Of a stretch of 64,000 nucleotides of DNA, positions 12,001 to 23,452 are shown piece after piece (within the stretch, counting starts at the first letter, position 1; each line of letters opens with the position of its first letter). The notes beneath the pieces are model-generated. The model saw only the letters and a program-made list of their open reading frames with translations. It was not told where the DNA came from and did no database searches. The stretch spans positions 152,311 through 216,310 of the forward strand of contig JAVGVS010000557.1 of assembly GCA_032718565.1 (NCBI GenBank), in the 5' to 3' direction. The position numbers and the translations under genes were made by a program. Source of the DNA: Distichodus sexfasciatus (taxonomy: Eukaryota; Chordata; Actinopteri; Characiformes; Distichodontidae).

Positions 12001-15000
12001 TCATATTGCTACTCATCACTATATTTTTTAAAATAAACTTATAGTGGCCGCTGCTCTAAAAGCACACACATATTTCAGGGTCATTGAATAACCTTTTTGC
12101 TCTGGTAGTGTTCATAAAAGCTTTGGTGTGGTTTATTTATCTTTATTTTTTAACGTCAGGTTCTAGTGACAAAAAAGGTTAACGGGCAGCAGAAGGTCAT
12201 CCGCAAAATGGGCCAAGGAGAGCACTTTGGAGAGCTGGCTCTCATACGGTCTGGATTATTACTTTCTTTTTTGTGTTTTTCCCCATTTTGTACTACATAA
12301 TAGCAGATTAAGTGCGTAAGAGAAATGCAACTACAGTAAATGTGAAATTAGGACAGAGGAAGGCGTAATTACTTTCAAATAGTGAAAACCTTTAGGATGA
12401 AGCACGAGCCTTAGCACTTTTGCATTATCATATGTTTAGGAAGCAAACTTGATTGAACACTAACATAATAAGTGAGCTGAGAAAATGAGAATTTGATGGA
12501 ATATTTGCAAATTTGTGTGACGTTTTGCAGTGAAATCTTGAGGACGGCCACATGCTCGGCGGTGGGAGCAGTTACCTGCTTTACCATCGACAAAGAGTGA
12601 GTTGAGAAGAAAAGTTGTGAGCCATTTATTCCACAGCAAACTGTTGATTATATTTTTCTTGTAATTTTTTTGATTGTACAGCAATCATTTGGAAAAATTC
12701 ATTTAAGTGATTTCACTGTTTAACAATATGATTTCCTTGTAGGGTTTTTGAGGAGACAATCCCAGTTGAGAGTCTTGAGCTACATGAGGAGTATGGTTTA
12801 CACACACACAGAAACACACACTAATTTCCTTATCAATAAAACCTCCAAATCAAACACTACTTCAGTTTAATGTTTGTCTTAATAATAAAAGAACATTCAC
12901 TTTAATGGAAATAATGAACTATATAAAATGTGCTTGATCATTATTTTAATTTTTCATTTTTTTTCACATTTGCTGTATTTTTTGTCAGCATGTGTAATTT
13001 GTTGTCATGGTGGCAGATCTTCCGGCTCCTGATCTTGCCTTTTCTGTTTCATCAGCTCAGATTTGGAGAATGCAAATTCTTCAGAGAAAGAGAGGTAAGA
13101 TTAAGGAAAAATGAGTTTAGTGACTGTTTAGAAGTTTGGAAGAATTCAGTAGGTCAGTTATTATTTTAATCCTTTTTTCAGACCAACGTCTTCTCTAAAG
13201 TTGAAGGATCTCATTCCGGTTTTATATCAGGAGGGTCGATATCAAGGCGAGCCTGTTACTCTGGGTCTTGGGGGATTCGGACGAGTGGAACTGGTACAGT
13301 TTTTAAATACTTTACAGTCCAGATTAAATGAAATAAATTTGTCCCTTTACTTAAGTCTCAGAAACAATCAGAGTTCAGCCAAAATCAGAGGGTGACATTA
13401 TTGTAAATTAAAGGACTCTTATGAAATAATATTTCTTTAATCATGAACATTCTGAGAAACTGGTGTTTCATAATTGAATATGTGGTAGTTAGACATGTAT
13501 CTAATATTTTCAATATTAGAAACTTCTTTATTTATGATACAGTTTAAATGTAAATATATATAAAACATCTTATCCGGTCAGATTTTTACTTAAAGTAACG
13601 TTCACACATAGCCGGGTATTTACAGAATAAATACCCATTTTCAATAATCTCCCTGTTCACACCAGATAGTTTTCCAAAAAGTTTTTTTTTAACACAAATT
13701 TGCATAAATACGTGTCAAGAGCTATTATGAGGATGTCAAACCTATAGACCTATAGACCTATAGCAGAGGTGGAGGAAGTACTTTTACTTAAGTAAAAGTA
13801 CAATTAACCAGCAAAAAATATACTTAAGTAAAAGTAAAACTACTACATCATCAACCCTACTTAAGTAAAAGTAAGAAGTACTTACTTTTAAACGTACTTA
13901 AAGTATTAAAAGTAAAAGTACTTGTGCAATAGGTCTATGTTGTCACTTAATGGTCTATTTCAATATTTCAATAATATTATATCAGTCATCACATCAGTCA
14001 TCTAAGTCATTTAAGTGACATCACTGAATATAACGCTAGTCAAGCTGGGACGAAACATAGGACAACTTATTCATTTAAAAAAAGGCCAACTGTCACAGGA
14101 CATCGGGTAACGTATCTGTTGATAAACCGCTGCTAAGTGAACTAGCAGGTCATTACCTTGCATGGCAGCTAACATTATTGTCGATGGTGAACCTTATCAT
14201 TTATCCCAGACAAGTGCCTCTAGTTCAAGATAACCCTAACCCTAACCCATATTGATGAATGAAAACTGTTGCAAAGCATCTCAATGTTGCGACCCCCTGG
14301 TAAGAGACTTCACACAAAATAACCTATCAATCTGGTTGGTTTAAAGCTCCAAGACAGCCACATAACCTAGGCAACTTCAACAAAAAAAGTGAAAATGTAC
14401 TTAAGTACAGTAACAAAGTATTTGTACTTAGTTACATTCCACCACTGACCTATAGTAACGAAAAGCCAATCAGAATCCTAAAAAATACACAAAACAACAT
14501 ATGACACGACTTCCTGTGCCTGGTTCCTACCTGACACTAATGCATTTTCTGTTGCATACTGTGACATTCGACTGTTTAAAACTCTGTTTTCCTCCATCTA
14601 CATGCTGAAGTGAAAACTTGAGTTTTCCCAAATCTCCACTTTGGCTGTAGGTTTCAGAAACAATCGTTTTCAGTGAATTTAACCTCCATTTTTGTGTAAA
14701 TGGTGGCAGAAACGCACGGATATATCATTGTGTTCCCAGATACCCCTGTACGGAAGAGGATTAGGGCCACTAAAAAAAAAATCTGACTTTAGTCTCACAA
14801 TTCTGACTTTTTTCTCACAATTCTGACTTTAATCTCACAGTTCTGACTTTAATCTCACAATTCTGACTTTTTTCTCACAATTCTGACTTTTTTCCTCACA
14901 ATTCTGACTTTAAAAAATAATAATCTGAATTTATTCTCAGAATAAGCTATGACCCTTTTTGTTTTTAGTGGCCCCGATCCTCTTCCGTACCCCTGCAATG

Positions 15001-15696
15001 TCTAAAACTCACAAAATAAATACGCGAAACTAAACAATATCCGAGACTTTTGGTTAGTAGCGTTAACATTGACTGGGACTTTTAAAGAGTTTTAAAGAGA
15101 TATTGATTGATTACATACTAACCTACATGGTGACAGCATCACTATAGAGTAGACGTAAAGTTATAGTTATCGTAATAATTATAAATTTAATACAAATCTG
15201 TAATAGGGTGACTTCGACCATAAAATATGTACAACGCTTTCAACAGTTTGTATGCGAAGAAACAAGATGTACCAACGTTTGACGCTTGTTACTGTATAGA
15301 AACTTTATAATAGTAGTAATTTATATTTGTAATATTTATTAGTATCACAGTATTACCTCGATCATTGCTAATATGTAATTAACACCGCTTATGTGGAAAC
15401 AATGTGTTTTTAGACTTGCAGTTCTCTTGCAGCAGGGCAGAATTCAGAATAGAAATATTCTTCTCTAAGAAATATAAAAAAAATATTTCTGCAGGTGACG
15501 ACGCTGCTTCACGGCAAATATTTAGCCATGAAAAAGGTGAGCAAAAAGCTGATTGTGGAGAAGAGGCAGGGCGAGCATGTCCTGTTTGAGAAGAGGATTC
15601 TGCAGGACATCCAGAGCGACTTCATCGTCAAGTGAGCTGCCTCTTGGGACGTCAAGCTTTTTAAACTGTATCTTTCAACTTTGGTGTCTGTCTGAC

Positions 15697-15736
<40 letters not shown>

Positions 15737-18700
15737 TATTTAGACTTTATTCAACCTTTAAAGACAATCGCTACATCTACATGGTGATGGATTTTTGCTC
15801 CGGAGGAGAGATTTGGACCAAGTTGAAAGAAGCGTAAGGGTTTTTTGTTTTTTTTTGTCAGCTTGTCCGATTCCATAATGTCTTTTAACAATGGTTTGTT
15901 CCAGGAAAATGATATTTAGAATGATATATTTCAACATACATACGTCATTATAAATGGGGACAAAATCACAAATGTTCCCGCAACTTTATTGCAGCAAAAA
16001 CGTCTAAAAACCTCGCAGATATTTCTAGAAAAGCTGCTGCAAAATCAGGCATTTTATTCCCCAACAGTCTCAAAAAAAGACCCGCGAAATCCTGTAAGGA
16101 CTGGAATATTAACACAGTCAGCATATATCATATCATGTCACAAATAAGCAAATAGATAATCATTTTGCTTTTAATGTGAATAACACTAACTATTATTAAC
16201 ATCCCAAACAACACGAGGAGGGTTTAATGTCACTTTAACGTCTAACAAAATGTGTGCAGTTGGTTGTAAAGTTTTAAATACATTTCTCATGTAATGTTTT
16301 ATATTCTAATTGATACAATTCTGGCACCTACAAGCAGATGGCACTATTGCTGTGAAATCTACAGGGGAAGGGGGTTACAATAAGAATTACTTTATGTATC
16401 ACAAAGAAAATTACTAAATAAAAACAGAAAATGTAGTGAAAGGACAGAATAGCATTAATTAAGAATAACATGTTTAAAATTAAATATAAAAAATGTATAA
16501 TTGCTGTAAATTGTAATAAAAATCATTTTAAAGTGGTTTAAATGTGATTGAATAAAATATAAATTTAGCCAGTATTTTGGCAGTAGATAAACTCTATGCA
16601 CAGTCAGATAATATTGCACTTTGACAGTAAAAACTGTATATTTAGTCAATTCCATGCCAACTCTAAACTCTTCTCGAGTCAAATTCTAGTCTCTTCACCA
16701 GCAAAACTCGGGATGGAACTGTTTTTGGGGGCAAAAAAATGCCATTCATGTTTCTAACTGAAATATATTTTTTATTAAAATGAAGAAAGTGTGGCTTTTA
16801 TTACTTTATAATTTTGGTTTTTTATTTACTACTGTATTATTTTCATTTTAAGAGGTTAGAGTTATAGGTTATAGGTTATAGAATGTTGATGTAAGTATAG
16901 TAAACTAAACATTTTATATAATCGCGCGCGTGTGTGTGTGTGTTCCAGAGGTCGTTTTACGGAGAACATTGCCGTGTTTGTAGCATCGTGTGTGGTTGAA
17001 GCCTTTGCATATCTGCACAAGAAGAACATCATGTACCGAGACCTGAAGCCAGAAAATCTCATGCTGGACTCCACGGGTTACATCAAACTGGTAAACACCT
17101 CTCTTTATGATATTTATATAAAACATGTTTATATTATAACTTGATTATTGACCTAAAGCTGTGCACAAATTCAGGTTTTCCCAATTACAGTCCAGTGATG
17201 CAACTAATCAGCTACTTATCAATTAACAAATCATGATCCTATGTTGTTACTCAGCTAATTAGTCACACCATGTAGCTAATTAATAGTGTACTGGTGTAGG
17301 AAATAGCAGACTTACAGAGCTTTGAGAGATGAGAGGAACAGGTTTTAGTATTAGTCTGACATCGTCTCCAACACGATGGACTGGACTGGACTATCTATAT
17401 TTTCCCCAGTTTCCCTTCAAGTGAGGTAAATATAAAGTCTAAATGACTAAACAGCTTCTCTCTCTCTTACTAGGTGGATTTTGGCTTTGCTAAAGAGCTG
17501 AGTCGAGGCCAGAAGACATATTCATTTTGTGGAACTCCTGAGTACATGGCCCCAGAGATTATTCAGAATCAGGGCCACGACTTTGCCGCTGACTTCTGGT
17601 CACTCGGGGTTCTGGTGTACGAGCTGCTGGTGGGAAGGTAGGTGACAAAAAACGAGTTATTTAATTTTTTTTTTCGTAAGGGAATTGCAAAAATTTGTAT
17701 GGCATGACTGCAACTGTGGAACATACCAGCAGGCAGCAGTACTGTGCCATCTGCAATCTAAAGTGATGGTTTCTGGTTTTTGTGTCCTCCTTAAGTCCTC
17801 CTTTCTCAAGCTCAGAACCACAAAAGATCTACGCCAAGATCTTGGACGGTGTGGTGAAGTTTCCACCGTACATGGGCGAGGCGGCGAGGTCGCTGATTAG
17901 CAAACTCTGCAGGTTGGTGGCTTCTTGAGTATAAATATTTGCAAGTTAAGATTATATGAAAATCTGATGTACACGGGGTCAACCTATACGCCATTTCTCG
18001 CTGAAATGTTCTTTGTGGGGACGGCACGGTGGCGCAGTGGTTAGTGCTGCCGCCTCACAGTAGGAAGGTCCTGGGTTTGATCTCCGGGTCGGCCCTAGGG
18101 CCTTTCTGTGTGGAGTTTGCATGCTCTCCCCATGTTTGCGTGGGTTTTGCTCTGGTTGCTACTGGTTTCCTTCCACAGTCCAAAAGAATGGACTTCACGC
18201 TAATTGGTGACTCTAAATTGGTCCCGTAAGATGCGATTGTGGGAGTGTGTGTGCCCTGCGGTGTATTGGCGCCTACCCAGGGTTGGTCCCAGCCTTGCGC
18301 CCGTCAGTTCCCGGAATAGGCTCCGGTGCCACCGCGACCCCAGTTGGGATTAAGTGGTTCGGACAATGAATGAATAAATAAATGAATGTTCTTAGTGGAA
18401 GTGGTGCAGTTATGGTTTGTCTTTAGGGAACTGGCCCCATGACGGATACAGATCTGTAAAGGTACCACTGAGGTACTTATGAGCAAGGTACCATCCCCAA
18501 GCACTGCCCAAAATGTTGCTGCTTCATTACCATAAAAGGTGCAGGTGGTGGTGTCAGCTCCGTGACTCAAATTTCAGAATAATCTTGCAATGTCCACTCA
18601 AGCTTAGACTCTAATCACTTTAATAATGGAAATGGTAAATAATATGTAACACAATAAGTAAAACAAATAAATAGAAATAAACGCCAATAAGTAACGCAAA

Positions 18701-21700
18701 AGCTGACGAGTTCAGACCTGCTTGTTCACCACCCCACAGCTCACACATACTTACAGGGAGGCTGCGACCTTAATTTGGAAATGTAAGTCACTGTGGATCA
18801 CAGCATCTGTGCGTCAGACACAAACCTCAATCTGGATCTGTTTGTTATTCATGAACCCAAAAGCTGGCAGTATAAGGTATTGATTCCTGGCATCAGGACA
18901 GTGATGCAGATGGATGATGTGAAATGTTTTGACTTTGACTGTTTACTGCAGTATTTTTCTGTTCTCCAGTAACACCTGGAACGGAATTCTCTGGTAGTCT
19001 GTCCCTCTATGGACAATAGGCCTCCTTCACCAATCATTTTTGAGGAGAAATTTGTTCTTAAAATGAAGATTCGCCAATGTTTTGTTATTTAAGATTAGTT
19101 ACAAGTTAAGAACTACAGTCTACAACTGCTGAAGAACACTCTTATGCAAATTTGATTGCATGCACGTTTTTGTAAAACATTAATTTATTGGGTTTTCTTC
19201 AATTATTATTTGTGCTGTTTAAATGTCTTACACATTCAAGTCGAAACTTTAGCGAAACATCAAAATTATTAGCGAATGAATTGGTAAGTGATGGAAAAAT
19301 CTTTTTTAACGTGCCTTTCACAGACAAAACTCACAAGGCACTGAACAATATAAATTTATTTATATTATGTTTAAAAACATCACAAAAATATCAATCTTTC
19401 TTTTTTGGAGACCAGATTAATTTTGAAGACCTTTTCTTTGACATAAGACCAAAAAAGAAATTTTTTCGATATTTTTGATGTTTGTCAACATAATCGGCCC
19501 GTATCTAAATAAATAGAACGCAGACTTCCGACTCATTACGGCAGATCTGGTCACATATGTAATACTAAACTAAATCAAAACGGGCAACAAAAAGAGATTA
19601 AAAGAAAGAAATGAACAAATAAGGTGCAAAACAGTGCATGAAATATTGGCATAATTTTGGACAGAAAAATAGTTGCTTGAGTATAGGGATAACTGGTCAT
19701 TTTTATACTAGTTAAATAATAATTGCATATTATACTATGGTAATATACTAGTAATTATATGTATTTGTTGAGTTCTATTTACAGTATTTCTATTAATAAC
19801 CTCTGTTTTACCAGGAAAGGCATTAGGGACAGAATGACTCAGAATGAGCACTAGAATTAATTTACTACATAGTCATCTTGTGTCTGCTTTTCTGTCTTTA
19901 GACCACGTCCAGGTCAGAGGTTAGGAAACACCAAGAATGGGATCAAAGACGTCCGAAATCACAGGTAACCCTTTGTTGCTGCACATGCAACATACAGATC
20001 TTTGTTGTAATCTACTCTTGTACATTTATAATCATATTTATTCCATAAAGAACTATTAAATCTTTCTGTGTAGACAGGCTTTTCCTCTTGCTGAACTCTT
20101 CGTGTGTTCACTAGTGTTGTTATGCAGACATGATATTGTTAGTCATGTTTAGTCATGTTTAATCTGGCTGTAAATCGATTGTGTGCTTCCAGGTGGTTTA
20201 ACAGCATAAACTGGCACAAACTGAGAATGAAGCAGATTGAAGCTCCAACAGTCAGACTCATCCGAAAGGTCAGTCTCTAAAAACAGGAATCGACTAAATC
20301 CAGCAATATCTGGCAAAAATGATGCTATGGCGGACTATGGCATACGAATGGTAGAATGCTCAGAAAAAAAGAGTCTTGAGTCATAAAAACGTGATCAGTG
20401 ATTTTTTCTTCGTATAGAGATTAATTTCCGCCAGTGTCGTGCTTGTGCATGATCATTTGTAGAGGCTGTTTGTTTGGCACTTTAAAGTGTCTATTAGAAA
20501 TTGCTTCCATTATTACTAAGTAAGTAAGTGAGTAAAATTTATTTACAACGGGCTTTTACAGACAAAGCTCACAAGGCACTGAACAATATAAATACAGTAT
20601 AACTCAAAAACTAAACATATATAATTATTATAAGAAAATTGACTTCATTATTTAATTAATTACTTATTATTACATACTATACTAGACTATAGCTAGGGGC
20701 TGTGCACCTGTACTGTACTATACCATCATGTTATACTATACTATACTAGTAATTATATGTGACTCTGCACGGCAAAACCAGTCGCTGGTCGCAACGGAGG
20801 TTTCCGAGAAAAACGAGCGTTTATGTTGCGTGGGGTAAAATTTTGGATTTTTTGTTTTCAGTGTTTTGAAACAGTGGAAGGTCTATACTGTACTGTTGTG
20901 AATAAATTTGGCTGAAAGACTTACCCTTTCCATCCTAAAAACGTGACTTTCTTGAGGTGAGGAATTCAATTCCAGCAGAATGTTCAAAGTTTCTGTTTTG
21001 ACCGCTCTACTTCAATATTTACGGTAAATCCACTGGTTGACTAGCGTGAAGATATTTCTCCGGAATCCATCTTCGTCTCCCGAGTTCAGTTAACCTAACG
21101 CAGGTAGGCTATCCGTGTGGCTGTGAATGCAGCGTAGTCTACTGTAAATGCAAACGTAGCCGCGACCGCACCAAGCGTCTGTGAGTGCTACGGCGATAGT
21201 CAACTTCGACGGCAGATTTCTCCGTTTCTCACTTGGCGTGACAGGAGAAACCCGACTCCTTTGAATGTTGATATCTCAGTCATATGTCGTCCCATTCGTT
21301 CCATAAAGGTATCGTTTTGAAGCTTGATTTATGCCCTTTCATGAAAACATTCCAACTGGCTTTGCCGTGCAGAGTCACATATGTATATTTTCAGTATATA
21401 TAGCGAGTTGTATTTACGTAGCTATATGATCTATACATACATACACCTCTGTGGTAAAATCTTCTTTTCCCTTATTGGCCTTAACACTAAGCTGCACTAA
21501 CACAGTTCCTTAATAACGCTGCCGTGTAATCTATGGTGTTTCCTCCTGTCTTTGCATTGTGTTCATCTTTTAAAAAGGCCTCTTTTACAGAACAGAAGCT
21601 GTAATTTAAACTCCCGCATTGCTGAGTTTATCTCCAGTTTTAACGCTCATAACCTTCTCTCTTTCCTCAGTCTCAACAAAAGGTTTGGGCTGACGCTCAG

Positions 21701-22296
21701 TAAATGTCAGGGCGCTAAATAAGAAGCAGATGCTTTCGAAAGCTGTTTGCAGCATCATCAGCTGTCTGAAGCACGACTCAAACGGACGAGCTACTTTAAA
21801 AAACGAGGTTTTTCTCTCCTGTTTAGAGAAATACCTGCCTCAAAGACGTGCTTACGTGCATGAAGACAAAGTGCTTACCTAACGCTAACAGGGCGTTGCT
21901 GTCTTTCACTCTCTGAGTCCGTCAGCTTTATTAAGCGCAGATCAGCAGGCTTTATAGTAGATTTTTTGACAATGTAATAAAGCAAAGACATACTTCTTTT
22001 GACAATTAGGTGGACGGAGGAAACAAGAAGATTTCATTACAGTCCTCTGCGTATAAATGGTCACTTTTGAACTTCTAGGTCACACCACTTGCATTCAGTA
22101 AATGTATTTTTGATGCTAGTCTTTATCTGGTGCAATCACAATTTAAACAAATGACCAAAGACTAATTTAAACTAAATTAAACGTTGCTTGTTTCTCTGTT
22201 TTGTCACAGGGTCCCTGCTACATAAACTTTGACCGATTCCCATTCGACAGAAGCCTGGCAGAAGAAGAGTTTTCCGGATGGGATCGTGATTTCTGA
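6039..22296 (+). CDS. prkg3: cGMP-dependent protein kinase, third vertebrate type (prkg3-like), 21 coding exons
   Basis: Cytosolic Ser/Thr kinase activated by cGMP. Exons as I place them: 6039-6126, 6605-6669, 7912-8003, 8437-8603, 9068-9181, 10022-10127, 11175-11238, 11716-11793, 12160-12248, 12531-12596, 12743-12790, 13056-13094, 13182-13293, 15495-15631, 15744-15833, 16949-17090, 17474-17637, 17796-17912, 19902-19964, 20193-20268, 22210-22296. All joins are AG/GT and phases agree, giving 2004 nt, 667 aa plus TGA; PKG1 is about 671-686 aa. Order: coiled coil 1-51, pseudosubstrate near 54-65, two cyclic-nucleotide domains (about 95-210 and 215-325), kinase about 350-610, tail ending GWDRDF. 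The ATG has G at -3 and +4. PKG family membership is secure. The paralog name rests on the sequence matching neither PRKG1 nor PRKG2 closely and on my memory of a fish prkg3. The least certain junction is the exon 2/3 join. Confidence 0.93.
8015..8098 (+). mobile_element. SINE head fragment
   Basis: TAACAGTTAGGTTGTTGGCC followed by GGTTCAAGTCCCAG matches the tRNA-like head of this SINE family; the body is absent. It lies in a PKG intron, 12 bases after exon 3. Confidence 0.6.
8959..9036. repeat. GATA/GATG microsatellite in PKG intron 4
   Basis: About 16 GATA units followed by GATG units, ending about 30 bases before the acceptor of exon 5. GA-rich sequence precedes it from about 8619. Confidence 0.9.
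9255..9335 (-). mobile_element. SINE fragment, minus orientation
   Basis: The reverse complement shows GTAACAGTTAGGAAGTTGAT, GGTTCAAGTCCCAG and AAAGGTACCACTGAG. It lies in the PKG intron after exon 5. Confidence 0.65.
9462..9805 (+). mobile_element. V-SINE/DANA-like SINE, near full length
   Basis: The tRNA-like head (GTGGTTAGTGCTGTCACCTC ... GGGTTCGATC) is followed by the conserved body GCGTGGGTTTCCTC ... GGTTTCCTCCCACAGTCCAA and an end GGGATTAAGTGGT. This layout is shared by widespread fish SINEs of the DANA/Mermaid/HE1 type as I remember them. Confidence 0.7.
10255..10800. mobile_element. Nested inverted-repeat elements in a PKG intron
   Basis: The outer ends (GTGAACCTTCACTGG near 10255 and TTAATTTCAACACACC near 10797) recur in reverse order at about 40083-40278. 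Inside, 10514-10750 has ends CAGGGGTTTTCA and GTTGAAAACCTCC, typical of hAT-like elements, flanked by similar but not identical AT-rich octamers. Confidence 0.5.
11175..12790 (+). other. prkg3: PKG exons 7-11: cyclic-nucleotide-binding domain B
   Basis: Five small exons (11175-11238, 11716-11793, 12160-12248, 12531-12596, 12743-12790) cover about residues 211-325. The cassette is FGELALIREILRTATCSA, with Arg292-Thr293 kept, again the cGMP-type pair. It differs from PKG1 and PKG2, which have FGEKAL at this point; Leu replaces the Lys. The cassette is split by the intron at 12249-12530, between the codon parts for Arg288. Confidence 0.9.
13764..14447. mobile_element. hAT-type MITE with perfect 8-bp target duplication
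   Basis: The element starts CAGAGGTGGA and ends TCCACCACTG, flanked on both sides by ACCTATAG (13756-13763 and 14448-14455). Inside are repeated blocks of TACTTAAGTAAAAGTA. It is 684 bp with no transposase frame. It lies in the PKG intron before exon 14. Confidence 0.85.
14748..14990. mobile_element. Small inverted-repeat element with internal 20-22 bp tandem repeats
   Basis: Ends are 29-base inverted repeats beginning GTACGGAAGAGGAT (two mismatches). The centre is a tandem array of TCTCACAATTCTGACTTT-like units. It lies in the same PKG intron as the hAT MITE. Confidence 0.75.
15702..15734 (+). repeat. CT microsatellite forming a splice-site pyrimidine tract
   Basis: About 15 CT units end some 10 bases before the acceptor of PKG exon 15 (exon start 15744). 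Confidence 0.85.
18015..18365 (+). mobile_element. V-SINE/DANA-like SINE, near full length
   Basis: The head GGCACGGTGGCGCAGTGGTT is followed by GGTCCTGGGTTTGATC, then the conserved body (TGGAGTTTGCATGCTCTCCC, CCACAGTCC) and TGGGATTAAGTGGTT, with a short GAATGAATAAATAA-type tail. It lies in the PKG intron after exon 18. A head-only fragment of the same kind is at about 8268-8345. Confidence 0.75.
18428..18525 (+). mobile_element. SINE middle fragment
   Basis: It contains GTAAAGGTACCACTGAGGTA and GAGCAAGGTACCATCCCCAA, the central part of the tRNA-headed SINE family, without a clear head. Confidence 0.6.
19398..19558. mobile_element. Truncated inverted copy of the 179-bp MITE
   Basis: It shares GGAGACCAGATTAATTTTGA, TGTTTGTCAACATAAT and a GGCAGATCTGGTCACATAT end with the element at 4667-4845, in the opposite orientation. 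The other inverted terminus is missing. It lies in the PKG intron 17913-19901. Confidence 0.7.
20755..21382. mobile_element. MITE family A, complete copy (about 628 bp)
   Basis: It begins ATATGTGACTCTGCACGGCA and ends with the reverse complement (TGCCGTGCAGAGTCACATAT). It has no ORF. Copies lie at about 22872-23452, 38762-39415 and 55024-55641. The terminus resembles a family of fish elements starting TATGTGACCC and containing CAAAACCAGTC that I recall from ostariophysans. It sits in the last PKG intron. Confidence 0.85.
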
Positions 22297-22581
22297 ACGG
22301 ATTTTCTCCTAGAGTTTATCCTCAACACACGATTTTGGCAAACAACCTGTGGACATTATTTTGGTTTGGGCGTTTGCCCAAGTTTCTTTTGAAAAATAAG
22401 TATTATGGCGAGACCTTAATTAAAGGTGTAGGGTGATATTTTTGGTCAGTTCACATTTTAAGTGGTCAGTCTGATTACGTTAGAAAAAAAACTGGAGTAT
22501 AAGATTTTTTGTACACACGTTTCTACATGATTTAATGTGCATTTCATGAAGAAACTTTGAACAAATCCTTAGAGGTATCAC

Positions 22582-22587
22582 AATAAA
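22582..22587 (+). terminator. prkg3: Candidate polyadenylation signal of the PKG gene
   Basis: An AATAAA lies 286 bases after the TGA at 22294-22296, in AT-rich sequence. It would give a short 3' UTR of about 300 bases. No other equally good hexamer was noted between the stop and this site. Confidence 0.5.
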
Positions 22588-22871
22588 TATCGCTTAAAAA
22601 CTTAGATTTTCTCAGTATTTTTGAGATTGGGAGGTTCATGTAGGGGTGTATCAATACTTCAATCTGTACCGATATTTTTTTTTAGTGTTAATATCAAGCC
22701 CAAAACATCAACCCAAAATAAAAACATTGTTCAGACATCACACAGCAAGTCAGCACTTTATATTGAACAGGATGTTTTTTTATTAAATGATAATGTTGCT
22801 TTTCATTTAAATAAACATATCAGATGAAAGGTGATTTTCATATTTTGATGTGAATGGAAGTGTTAAATGAT

Positions 22872-23452
22872 CATATGTGACTCTGCACGGCAAAACCAGT
22901 CGCTTCTCGCAACGGAGGTTTCCAAGAAAAACGAGCGTTTATGTTGCGTGGGGTAAAATTGTGGATTTTTTGTTTTTAGTGGTGTTTTCTTGAAACAGTG
23001 GAAGGTCTATGCTGTACTGTTGTGAATAAATTTTGTGAAAAACACCCTTTCCATCCTAAAAGCGTGACTTTCTTGAGGTGAGAATTCAATTCCAGCAGAA
23101 TGTTAAAGTTTGTGTTTGACGCTCTTCAATATTTATAGTAAATCCGCACTGGTTGACTAAGCGTGAAGATATTTCTCCGGAATCCATCTCCGTCTCGAGT
23201 TCAGTTAACCCCTACGCGCGGGTAGGCTATCCGTGGCTCAATGAATGCAGCGTAAACTGGCGTAAATGCAAGCGGCCTTGTGACCACACCAAGCGTCTAC
23301 TGTGAGTGCTCTGGCGATGATCAACCGACGGCTGAATTTCTCCGTTTCTCGCGGCGTGACAGGAGAAACCCGACTTTCATGAAAACATAATAACTCAATT
23401 TTGAAAATTTCACGACAAAGCGAGTGGTTTTTTTGCCGTGGAGGGTCATATA
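22872..23452. mobile_element. MITE family A, second copy
   Basis: Same internal sequence and order as 20755-21382, with many small indels. The left terminus is intact (CATATGTGACTCTGCACGGC); the right end is degraded (GCCGTGGAGGGTCATATA). It lies just past the PKG 3' end. Confidence 0.8.

Larger units (their letters stand above)
13056..22296 (+). other. prkg3: PKG exons 12-21: AGC kinase domain and C-terminal tail
   Basis: The linker exon 13056-13094 leads to the catalytic exons. Visible kinase elements: glycine loop LGLGGFGRV (residues 366-374), ATP-binding Lys389 in AMKK, helix C Glu408 in EKR, catalytic loop YRDLKPEN with Asp483, metal-binding DFG at 501-503, activation segment TYSFCGTPEYMAPE (514-527), and an AGC tail with an NFDRFP-type turn and GWDRDF end. 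All catalytic residues are present, so the enzyme should be active. The activation-loop phosphosite is Ser516 rather than the Thr of PKG1 and PKG2. The introns at 13294-15494, 17913-19901 and 20269-22209 are the large ones. Confidence 0.92.

Noticed and set aside
13061..13094. Alternative acceptor for PKG exon 12 after CTCAG
   Set aside because: It breaks the frame into exon 13; the acceptor giving 13056 keeps phase and leads into the glycine loop.
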